DNA of 64,000 nucleotides from Channallabes apus (lineage: Eukaryota > Chordata > Actinopteri > Siluriformes > Clariidae), in the NCBI GenBank assembly GCA_030522415.1, contig CM060121.1:4020476-4084475 (forward strand), written 5' to 3'. The notes below the pieces were generated by a model. The model worked only from the letters and a program-made list of their open reading frames with translations. It had not been told where the DNA came from and did no database searches. A program made the translations under genes and the position numbers. Shown one piece after another: positions 55,070 through 64,000 of this stretch (within the stretch, counting starts at the first letter, position 1; the number at the start of each line of letters is the position of its first letter).

Positions 55070-55634
55070 TGAGTCAGTAGAAAGTGTGTGTGGTCAGATC
55101 ATTGTTTTTTCACGAGCTTCCGTTTGGATCCGAGTATCGAAATCGGCTCCGGGTGAAACGGCAGCCGTGTGGAGTCAGGGGTCGCTGTCCGAGGTGCTGA
55201 ATCCATTAACCCTCATTTATTTGTGCATGCGCTATACTGTACCTCCTGTTGCTTGTAAACCAACTCTGATATCTAACACCAAGCAGAGGGGGAAAAGGAG
55301 AGCTGCTGGTGTTTAATCGTCTTTCTTTTTCTATTTCAACTAGTCAACTTGCCAGAAACTGCATTGTGCTTTAGTGCTGGTTTATGGAAGATGAATAGAA
55401 TTTGGTTAAAATTCGCTGAGATTCGTCAGTGATATATTTGTCCAATAAGGAAAAAATTTCATGCATTATGAAATCCTAAAGGTTCACTGGAGGGGCTTCC
55501 GCTCACGGTAGATAATTTGGAATTTTGTTTGTCTGGGGACGAGATATTTATTCAAATATCATTAAAAGAAATAAAATATAAAAAAGTGCTCAGTTAAATT
55601 GGCTTTCAGTTGGCAATCATTTATAATAATGATA
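55070..55634. other. Gene-free stretch
   Basis: Nothing recognised; TACTGTA at 55235. Confidence 0.35.
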
Positions 55635-55642
55635 AATATTAT

Positions 55643-55687
55643 TAGGGCTGCAACTAACGATTATTTTGATAATCGATTAGTTGGGCG

Positions 55688-55719
<32 letters not shown>

Positions 55720-55967
55720 TTTTTGATTGATCGGTTAATCGGCTAAAAAGTACCGGCTTTAATTTGCTGTTTTGCTTAACTATATAAAACCATAAATCAG
55801 GGTATTATTTATGTACAAAAGTAAACTTTAAAAAATGCAATAGCCACATAGAGTATAATGATCTTTAATTTTGACATTTAAACCTTAGTTTATGCACATC
55901 AACATTCTTTTTTAACAATAATTGCAGATGGCAAGTTGACAGTGTTGATACGGTGTATGTGTGTGTG

Positions 55968-56027
<60 letters not shown>

Positions 56028-56947
56028 GTTGTTTAAAAAAATACACTGACATATTCAGTTGTTAAGAATGACCTCAGTTTTAAATTCTCTTACATTAATT
56101 CAACTTAATAATAAGAATAATAGACTTCTAGATTATTATGTTATTTTTAATGAAAGTGTCTCTGGCTACATCCTTTTCACGGTTTATACATTATTTCGAT
56201 CCTCTCGTGTATTTTATCCTTTTTTTGATAAAAAAAAAAAAAAAATTAAATAATAAATAAAAATAATAATAAAAAAATATATATGTATATATATTTATAT
56301 ATATATAGACCATTTTGCTATAATAGACATTCTCGTAATACGGCGATGTAGGGAGAGGAAAAAAATCGCCGCTACTGGGTTCACTCTGTTTATTTTGCCC
56401 TTTTTCCGCATTTCCCTCTGTATAGCGTGTTGGATGATGGGATATATCCGGTCCTCCGAAGTGTAAAATGAACGTGAAGAAAACGAACTAGAAGTGTTTT
56501 CCTCGCGTTCGTTAGGATTTGAACACAAAGAAAAAGCTGCATGCAACGTTTTTTTGACACCGTATAACCGCGCAGCCGGACAAACGCACGTCACCGAAGC
56601 CCGTGCGAACTCTCTCACTGACTCCTATGTGTAGAAAACCCTCGGCGCTTCATCCGCGCTCACCGGACACTACGACCGGCAGAAAAACGCTCGACTTTAA
56701 CGTGTGATAAGAGACGTTTAATGTAAATTGCTCCTATACCTTGGAGGACTTGGGGCGCGCTTTTTCCTGCAAACGCTTCTGTAACCTCCATTGCGCGAGC
56801 GGCTGTGTATCTGTGTTTGTATTTGTGCATCTTGTGGTCGCGCGCCTCAATAACGTGAGCAGCCCAACTAATCAATAACGGCTTTCGTTGACAACGAATT
56901 TCATTATCGATAATTATCGATTTTATCGATTAGTTGTTGCAGCCCTG
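55643..56947. mobile_element. 1305-bp hAT element with exact 8-bp target duplication
   Basis: Left end TAGGGCTGCAACTAACGATT; inverted right end CAGGGCTGCAACAACTAATCG. Flanks AATATTAT at 55635-55642 and 56948-56955 are identical. Both arms carry ATCGATTA words. The interior has (ATTT)n (55690-55722), (TA)n-(CA)n (55975-56027) and an A-rich patch. The right third (56330-56900) is a GC-richer block that may derive from a transposase leader, with minus-strand frames 56295-56618 and 56660-56875 but no catalytic motif. Confidence 0.92.
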
Positions 56948-56956
56948 AATATTATT

Positions 56957-57350
56957 ATTATTTTCATTATTATAAATGGGAATAACTGACATGTACAGTA
57001 TTACTATGTAGATCTATGCAAAGGTACGTCTCCATCACAAACCATCTGCATTTGCACCATCGTTGATCCCAACTCTCCGAATCCTGTTTGTCTCAGTCGA
57101 TGATCTCACACTGCGTGATTTGTCTTCAGTCATGGCTTCTCTTGGTTTCTTTAAAATTCATCCATCTGTGAGCATCGCTCTTGTCATCTCTGGTGTCACC
57201 TCTGTAAACATTCTGTATCGCACTGGGAGGCCGTCAACTCTGACAAAGGGGGATTTCAAGCAGGATTCGGGAGTCGGGTTCAAAGTTGGGGCGAATGCAC
57301 GGCTTGTGATGGAGACTACGTTGAGTGGTGATGTCGTCTAAAGAGAGAGA
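56957..57350. repeat. Repeat-like stretch, unassigned
   Basis: The 92-codon frame 57063-57341 has no domain. The phrase 'actgggaggccgtcaactct' and the segment around it read like a transposon-derived sequence, without a nameable family. Confidence 0.3.
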
Positions 57351-57359
57351 GTTCCTCTG

Positions 57360-57990
57360 CCAACATGTGCAGTTTGAACCACTTACTGTACTTCAGGTAA
57401 CAAAAAAGTTTCGCCATCTGTTTCGAATTACTTTCGGTACAGCCCTCGTAATAATAATATCATTAATAATCATAGTAATAATAATAATAGTATAACGTAT
57501 TTAACTTGTATGTCGCCTTTCACGAACCCAAGGTTGTGTAACGATTTCAGAAGCAGAAACGCAGTCGAATTAAAAGAAAGAAAATGAACAAGCTTTAGGA
57601 AAACCACGAAGGGCACCCGAGGGCCATTTTTAAATGGAATCAATTTCAGCAGAAAACTTTTCGCTTCAGCAGTGTAATTTTTCTATTTCTATCAAGTTCA
57701 GATTCTTTGCAAAAGTGTCCTTGGGTCCTGGATAAATGCAAAACTAAATACAGTACATAAAATATATAAAAACAGTAAATAGGCATAAAAATAGAGGTAC
57801 TGTAGCACCGGAATCCATATCCATATTATTGCTGATCTTCTCCTTAATTACTTTTTTCAGTTATATGAATAACCAACAAAATGCTTTCTTTCCTTCATTA
57901 TACTCCTTTAACCAAAATCATTTTTGGATTTTATTATTTTTTTAAATTCTTTTTGACGAGCACCGGCACAGCCCTCGGCCCATCTGAGCC
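57360..57990. other. AT-rich gene-free stretch
   Basis: (AAT)n patch at 57450-57490. Heptamers at 57384, 57749 and 57798. Confidence 0.4.
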
Positions 57991-57999
57991 CCCGCTTAT

Positions 58000-58420
58000 C
58001 AGGGCCAAGGAACTGTTTGTGGATTTGAGGATTTGATTTGTGGGCTGTTCTGGTGGACCTAACGAGCGTTGTTGGAACGGGAAAGCTGGAGGAAGGACAA
58101 TCGCGTAATTACTGCTTGGGTTTCCAGATTAGACCATCAGTGGCTGTTTGAGCTCTGGGTGCTTCAGCCAAATCCACTCAGAGGCCCAGGGAACATATTA
58201 AAAGGAATCTAATGAAGGTTTTAGCCTGGATGCTTTCAAATGATGTGTAGATCATTGACAATCTTGCCATCTTGGTGGCTAATTAGAGTGTGTGACCATC
58301 GCGAATGCATCGTTCTCCGCCGTGTCATGTACATGTACAGTAATGATAATTCTGGAAAAAAAATACATTTGATTGACAACTTCATCTTTTAGCAGCTTGA
58401 TTGGGTCTCCATGGCAACAG
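58000..58420. other. Strong candidate conserved noncoding island
   Basis: Repeat-free, with GCGTAATTACTGC at about 58103, GGCTAATTAGAG at about 58277 and GATAA/ATCAATG-like words. Even composition and absence of any domain-bearing frame. One TACAGTA at 58336, at its edge. Confidence 0.4.
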
Positions 58421-58589
58421 CGAACAGTAGGTTAGATGGTCTGATTATTGCCCCAAGGGTTTTCCAGGGAGCCAAAATGGCTCTTATATGATGGTATTCG
58501 AGGGCACTAGCGTTGTAATGAGGGGTCACGGTGAGTCACGTGTGACTTTCCATTTATTAATGACAAGCTTTTTTTACTCAATTAAAATC

Positions 58590-59030
58590 CTTACACTAGT
58601 GTTTTTATATACATTTATATCCAATTCCAGGCTCCATTACTCTACCACGGTTTCATTGCTACCTCTGGTGCCACTCCTAGCACGACAAAACCGTACGACT
58701 TTGTGATCAGTAGCAATTTTATACCAGTAGGATCTTTTATATCTTATATCTCTTATATCTGAGGGCATATTCACATTAGGGCTCTGGGATCTTCTGAGAG
58801 GAGACCTGAACCACACCAAGCTTTTGGGTTCCAAGCTAGCGTGTTCCTCTAGCTACAAAACCGTACGATTTTTACCAGTATGATCTTTTAGATCTTTCAT
58901 CTACGGGCTCTGAGATCATTTCTGAGAACACTTGACACCCACGTCTGGTTCATGTTGCTCACTGAGAACACAATCGTTCCACGCCCAGGTACAAATCAAC
59001 TGAGCCTAAGGTGAAACCACCCTAAACCTT
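58590..59030. repeat. Repeat-like stretch with internal duplication
   Basis: 'acaaaaccgtacga' recurs at 58685 and 58855 followed by similar 'accagta.gatcttt' phrases, a diverged internal duplication of about 170 bp. Family unknown. Confidence 0.45.
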
Positions 59031-59183
59031 ACATAGAGTAGTTCTCATAGAAATAAAACAGCTGTGCAGTAGCATGACTTTAGTCTTCAGTAGTCTTCAG
59101 TTCCGTATCTAGACATAATTCACTTTCATAAAAGATTTTTTATCATGTGAATGTACTGTAAGTTTAGCCCATAGCGCCATTTG

Positions 59184-59184
<1 letters not shown>

Positions 59185-59237
<53 letters not shown>
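59185..59237. repeat. (TA)n microsatellite
   Basis: About 26 TA units ending exactly at the target TA of the next element. Confidence 0.9.
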
Positions 59238-59240
<3 letters not shown>

Positions 59241-59735
59241 TACCGTTTAAAAGTTTGGGGTCACTTTCTAACTCCATGATGGTTCCTGATGTTTATTTCT
59301 TTCTACATTGTAAAGGAATGCTGAAGGTGTCCAAAAACTGCATGAATCTCCTTTGAACAGTTGATATTGAGATGTTTCTGCTACTTCTGCTCTGTAAAGA
59401 CTTCATAACGCCTCTAATCTGAGCTGCTGTTAATTGGTCATTTTTCAGGCTGATAACTCTAAATGAACTTCTCGTCTGCAGCAGAGGTAGGTTTTGGTCT
59501 CGTCCTCCTGGGACGGCCTTCATGAGACACAGTTTCATTATGGTGCTGGACGGATTTTGCGAATGCACTCGACACAATACTGTTCTTGCAGGAACTATTA
59601 CAGAAAGGCCGACCTCTGTGTCTTACAATAACAACTAACTGGTGTTTTTCTTGTTGTTACGTAATTACCTAATTCCATATGTGTTATTTTATAGTTTTGA
59701 AATCCGCAGTATTGTTGTAGAATGTACTGTAGCAC
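59238..59735 (-). mobile_element. Second copy of the 497-bp Tc1-like element
   Basis: Begins CACTACCGTTTAAAAGTTTG, matching the terminal repeat of the copy at 13763-14259, and aligns with it through 59731 on the minus strand. The far terminal repeat has decayed. It inserted into, or next to, a TA microsatellite. Confidence 0.85.
59293..59577 (-). pseudogene. Tc1-like transposase DNA-binding-domain relic
   Basis: The 94-codon minus-strand frame reads LKNDQLTAAQIRGVMK and, further on, ISISTVQRRF. These are the second helix-turn-helix of the paired-like DNA-binding domain of Tc1 transposases (LTAxQIR ... STVQRRL). It binds terminal repeats in active relatives. The frame ends at the element's end, so the catalytic DDE domain is absent: this is a non-autonomous deletion derivative. 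The copy at 13763 has the same deletion, so the family spread as a MITE-like element. Confidence 0.8.
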
Positions 59736-59739
59736 CCAA

Positions 59740-60200
59740 TGGCCCAGAAAGTTAATTCAGTGCTTCACTGTACTGTAGGAGTTGAGCGTCTTGATCTGGT
59801 GTCTGAAAGTGCAAGGCTAAAGTTTTCCCGCTGCACCTGGATGCTAGTTAATCGGAGAACGCTGCTGCTGGGAATACACAGGGGATGATGTATTTGTGAT
59901 GCAACCTCGGTACAATTTCCAAACTAATCTACAGGATAAACATGATGAGAATCTACTGTATCTGTGTGTAGGAAGTGAAACCCTGGTGATTCTCAATTCC
60001 GATTGGTGTAGATCGTGTTTCTATAACAACAGACTCTCATCATCTGTATTGTATACTGTAGTAACGGATTTACTTTAGAGTCACGTTAAGACTAGTTAAT
60101 ATGCGTGTTGTTGATACAGTATAGTGACGGTTACAGTGTTGGCTACAGTTTACAGTATATATTCAGATCAGGTCTCATTGATGTCAATACCGTGATAACT
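59740..60200. other. AT-rich gene-free stretch rich in TAC(A/T)GTA
   Basis: Five heptamers in about 390 bp (59771, 59954, 60054, 60115, 60151). No gene seen. Confidence 0.4.
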
Positions 60201-60470
60201 TTTGATTATTTCCCGATCCCAGCGTGACCTTGAGTGGTTTATTATTTTGCTTTTATTTTCACACAATGTTGAAGTTTACTTAAAAGAGAGCGAGAGCAAG
60301 AGAGAGAGAATAAGCGTCAGAGAAAATGAGCTTCACTCCGAACAAATGAATGCCATTTCCAGGCGATTTGCTCATGAAGAATGTGCAGATAAAAGGTCGT
60401 GGTTAAATTAGCCCGTCCTCGCTTCGCTAATGTTGCGTTAACAGGCGGAGTAGCTTCTGTGTATTCGTGC
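60200..60470. other. Candidate conserved noncoding island
   Basis: Repeat-free apart from a GA patch at 60284-60310; complex AT-balanced DNA. Small frame 60202-60411 has no domain. Confidence 0.3.
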
Positions 60471-60479
60471 ATGCAGTCG

Positions 60480-60505
60480 AGTGTGTGTGTGTGTGTGTGT
60501 GTGTA
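60480..60505. repeat. (TG)n microsatellite
   Basis: About twelve TG units. Confidence 0.9.
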
Positions 60506-60519
60506 GTGTAACAAAGGTC

Positions 60520-60720
60520 TCATGCAAGTGGCAGCCTGAGTGTCCTTGGAGAAGTTATCTGAGGCCAGCGAGGGATGAGAGGCTGCGGTGGAGCGCGGTA
60601 TCGATCCGCCGCTTAAACCAGCAGCGTCCAATCGGCTGCTCCGACCAATCAGATTAGAGCTTTTAGCGTCATCGATCGGAAGATGAACGGATTTCAAATC
60701 CAAATCACTGCATTGTGGGT
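60520..60720. other. Candidate noncoding element
   Basis: Complex, CpG-containing; the minus-strand frame 60317-60703 crosses the TG run and has no domain. Confidence 0.25.
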
Positions 60721-60870
60721 TTTAACCCTATTGGTCAGAGTAACGTCATGCCTGCTCAGTTTCTTGTCATTTGCTTTATTTAGTCTTGTTTTTTTGTATT
60801 GTTTTTGTAGACAAGAGCGCGCGAGTGGTGAGTAGTCTCAGTCTAAATTACTGCCTTTTTTAAATGACTT

Positions 60871-61000
60871 ATTCTTAATTCAATTCAATTTAATTTGTAT
60901 AGCGCTTTTAACAGTTGACTTTGTCGCAAAACAGCTTTACACAATCAGAAGAATTATTTAGGCTTGTATGGGATGTGAACATGTATGCGACTTAATGTAA
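60871..61000 (+). repeat. Dispersed fish repeat with 'ttgtatagcgctttt' phrase
   Basis: 'caattcaatttaatttgtat' followed by 'agcgcttttaacagt' and 'cgcaaaacagctttacac' is a phrase very common in teleost intergenic DNA. The start resembles the repeat pair at 10862 and 12508. Confidence 0.65.
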
Positions 61001-61120
61001 TGTGTTCAAAGTCCTTGATACCAGCCGGAGCTTCTTTCTCTTCCCATCCAACCTCAGACATCCCCGTGAGTATTGTGTTTGGAATAAATCAAATAAGTAA
61101 AGCTGCAAGGCCATAAACAC

Positions 61121-61122
<2 letters not shown>

Positions 61123-61200
<78 letters not shown>
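61123..61200. repeat. (TG)n microsatellite
   Basis: About 37 TG units, the longest dinucleotide run in the window. Confidence 0.95.
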
Positions 61201-61201
<1 letters not shown>

Positions 61202-61494
61202 GTTTGTGCTCGACTAGCTGCCAGATTGGGTTGGTAAAATCTCATATTTACATAAACCAGCTTCTCCGTGTGATCCAGTAAAGTCGCCTGTAGCTCTTCT
61301 CAGTAGCCTCACCCACCGAATTCACCCGCGAGAGCCACCACTGTGGCTGAGTGCCTCCATCTGTCTCCAGAACCACAGCGCAGGGAAGAGACACGCTGCT
61401 GGAGGAAAAGAAAAAGAAGAAAGAAACTCCTCCAGTAGTGCAGTGAAGCTGAGCTCTCAGTCGAGTGCAACAAGATTATCATGTAGATATTAAA

Positions 61495-62895
61495 ACATGG
61501 ATGGGTGGATAGCTTGAGAAACCCATGGATGGACGGATGGATGGATGGATGGAGTACTTGGTAGATAAATAGCTATTCGTGTGGACAAATTGAGAGGAAA
61601 ATGAATTTTTCGATAGCTACTGTAGACAGATGAACAAAAGTAAGTCTAGATGATTTAGTAAAGTGACGAAGATTGATGAAGAGATGTCTGAATGGATGGA
61701 TGGATTTAGATGGACGGCCAAACAGATGGGTGGATGGTTAAAGAAATTGACATATGAACGGATAACTAGATGAATGAAAGGATGGAGGGAGGTATGGGTA
61801 AATGGATGAACAGTTGAATAGTTTGATAGACTGATAGATTAGCTAGTTAGGATGGATAGCCTGACAGAAAAATAAATGCAAGGATGGAGGGATGACTGGA
61901 GGGAGAGATGGAGAAGGGAGGGAGTGACAGGTGTATAAATAGATGAATAGATGCTTAAATCAATGCATGGATAGCTGGAGAGGCAGGTAGATAGATAAGA
62001 TTGATGGTTGATGGATGAATACTGTAGCTTTTGGATAGATGGCTTGATAGCTAGATGAATGGAGGGAAAGATGGAAGGAAGTTGAATGGTTGGACAGAGG
62101 ACTGGAGCAGCTAGTTGGATGATTGAGTAAATAGCAAGATGGAAGAATAGCTAGATAGATGAATAGCTAGTTGGATGGATGGATGGATGGATGGATGGGT
62201 GGATGGATGGATGAGTGGATGGATGGATGGATGGGTGGATGGATGGATGAGTGGATGGATGGATGGATGGGTGGATGGATAGGTAAATGCATAGGGAAAT
62301 GGATAGCTGGATCAATGGGTGAATAGCTATGCAAATTGAAAGCTAGAAAGAACAATAAATACATGGAAATTGGGAGAGATGGATGGACAGATGGTTGGAT
62401 GGATGGTTGGATGGGTGGATGGATGGATGGATGCAGGAGTAGATGCCTAAACTGATGTCTAAAAATAAATAGCTTGACAGAAGAATAAATACGTGGATGG
62501 ATACAGATGAAGGATTGATGGATGGTTAGATGCCTAAATTGATGGATGGATAGCTAGACAGCTGGATGGATGGATGGATGGATGTCCAAATGCACAGGGA
62601 AATGTTCTGTATGGATGGATCAATGGATGAATAGCTACAGTATGGAAATGGATATCTAGACAGAAGAAAAATGGATGGAGGAGTAGATAAATGCTTAAAT
62701 CAATGGATAGACAGACAGCGGGATGGATGGACAAATGGTTAAACAGGTGGCTTGATGAGATGGACGGAGAACAGGAGTGGACGGATGGAGGGACATCTAT
62801 AAGAGTGATTACTTGAATAAGTAAAGAGACAACTAGATGGTATGGGTGAATAGCAAGATGGATGGATGGATGGATGGATGGATGGATGGATGGAT
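61495..62895. repeat. Degenerate (GATG)n satellite-like tract, about 1.4 kb
   Basis: GATG/GATA/TAGATGAA words fill the stretch, with pure GATG blocks at about 61525-61550, 62176-62280, 62564-62582 and 62858-62896. The intervening parts are decayed. Phrases such as 'tagctagatgaatg' recur. The poly-serine/histidine frames on the minus strand are by-products. Confidence 0.9.
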
Positions 62896-62989
62896 GGAAG
62901 AAGGATCAGATGATTCTATCTCCTTGCTTGAGCTCCGTGCTAAATGCTGTAGTTCGACTAAACAGTGCATCACTGCCTCATTCATTCCT

Positions 62990-63240
62990 TTGCTGTTTAA
63001 ACATCCTATTAATTACTAAAGATGCGATTTGGGACACGGCCCTGAATTCTCCCGGAAAGTGTACGTTATTACTCGGCTCACGCAGCCGAGGGGGTGAATT
63101 TCCCATGAAATATTGTTCCACGAGCAGCTCGGAATTGCATTTTTTCCACCAGAGAGAGGGTGAAATTCCCAAATCATACATTCAGCAGCTTCAAATTTAA
63201 TTTAACTTCATTTTCAATTCCAGATTTTTTCCCTGCTTCT
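62990..63240. other. Candidate conserved noncoding island
   Basis: Repeat-free block with CTATTAATTACTAAAG and TTTAATTTAAC words right after the satellite-like tract. Overlapping frames on both strands have no domain. Confidence 0.35.
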
Positions 63241-63254
63241 CATATTCATTTAGT

Positions 63255-64000
63255 AAAAGTCATGTGTGTGTGTGTGTGTGTAAGGTATAATAGCTGTGCT
63301 GATAACACACTCCCTCAGCATGAAGACTCTCATGCCTCTCGAGGAGAACGTGACCCATCATGAGGTCCCTGGCCCCCCCTGCATCCCGCTGAGCCTCGTA
63401 GGGGGTCTAGAGAAACCACCAACGTCCCTCCCTCTCTCCGTCTCTCTCCGTCCCTCGTCATTCCGCCTTCTCGATTTCTCACACCCTCTTGTTTTTACAC
63501 AATCCTTCCTTCTTTTCTCCCGGCTTCCCCACGGGACGCTGCTCTCTTAGCAACACTCCTTCCCCTCGTTTTTCTTATTGGACGAGGCCCGAGTGTGTCG
63601 GCGGCCCCTCGGGGTGCTGCGCCTCAGTCTCGCCCCTCTTTTCACTCTCGAGGTGTCTTATTATTTACCAGCTTCCTTCCAGGAAAGAGTGCAAATCCCT
63701 TCTTTCTTTCTTTCTTTATTCCGTTCAGAACGGAGCGCGATGTGATTAAGGAAACACAGGGTGTGATATAGTACGAGTGTGTTATGAGTGTGTTAGGAGG
63801 ACTGTAATCGCCCCACCCTTGTCTTGCTGTCGCCCTAAATCCCTATAAGGCTGCGCGATCGGGGCACGAACCCTCCGATTTAACTCTACTTGACTCGCTT
63901 TATTTTTTAACATGTGGCTGATTAGGAGTTTTTCTTTCCCCAGCACTAAAAAAAAAAAAACACACTCATTGAGACGTTTTTATCGCGACAACCATTAAGC
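63255..64000. other. Pyrimidine-rich gene-free stretch
   Basis: Short TG run at 63264-63281, CT-rich DNA at 63420-63560 and (CTTT)n at 63700-63716. The frames 63296-63550 and 63489-63749 are low-complexity serine/proline/leucine runs without domain. No exon supported to the window's end. Confidence 0.4.

Noticed and set aside
61495..62895. Centromeric or telomeric satellite
   Set aside because: The unit is a decayed tetranucleotide, not a TTAGGG repeat or a long-unit satellite, and the tract is short.

Overview
This window looks like teleost fish nuclear DNA from a region with no recognisable host protein-coding gene. I found no convincing exon, no rRNA gene, no functional tRNA gene and no prokaryotic-style gene on either strand. 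The open frames are short and uncomposed, follow tandem repeats, or lie in decayed transposons. The repeat content points to a ray-finned fish: tRNA-derived SINEs with B boxes, Tc1/mariner-like elements that begin CAGT next to TA, many hAT-like elements with 8-bp target duplications, and abundant CA, TA and ATT microsatellites. A catfish-like (siluriform) genome is my best guess from the Tc1 load and from repeat fragments I associate with catfish. That is inference.

Layout. 1-3.3 kb: an old DNA-transposon remnant, a 155-bp hAT MITE with an exact target duplication and a G-quadruplex-like core, and a SINE with an 18-bp target duplication. 3.3-9.3 kb: two or three gene-free islands of balanced composition that resemble conserved noncoding elements, separated by microsatellites and Tc1 ends. 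9.4-14.3 kb: a full-length SINE, a small TA-flanked MITE, a deleted Tc1-type element, a duplicated repeat and a 497-bp Tc1-like element. 14.4-23.9 kb: unique-looking sequence with SINE relics and a dead Tc1 transposase. 24.0-25.1 kb: a 36-bp minisatellite. 25.2-28.3 kb: the cleanest unique stretch. 28.4-41.3 kb: a dense transposon graveyard, including a solo LTR inside a hAT element and three hAT relics in about 3 kb, two with BED-finger remnants and one Buster/SCAND3-like. 41.4-55.6 kb: more noncoding-element-like islands, a 34-bp minisatellite at 44.4-45.4 kb, SINEs, and a Tc1-like element split by a hAT insertion. 55.6-64 kb: a 1.3-kb hAT element, a second copy of the 497-bp Tc1-like family, and about 1.4 kb of degenerate GATG repeat.

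The most interesting signals run across the whole window. First, the heptamer TAC(A/T)GTA, which is the canonical Tc1-type excision footprint, occurs about 70 times by my hand scan against roughly 8-12 expected. It is absent from several of the unique-looking islands. Second, two minisatellites 19 kb apart with different periods (36 and 34 bp) share the same GTGTGGCC-type core in opposite orientation. No new multi-gene system is visible. The region reads as an intergenic or intronic regulatory landscape filled with transposons.
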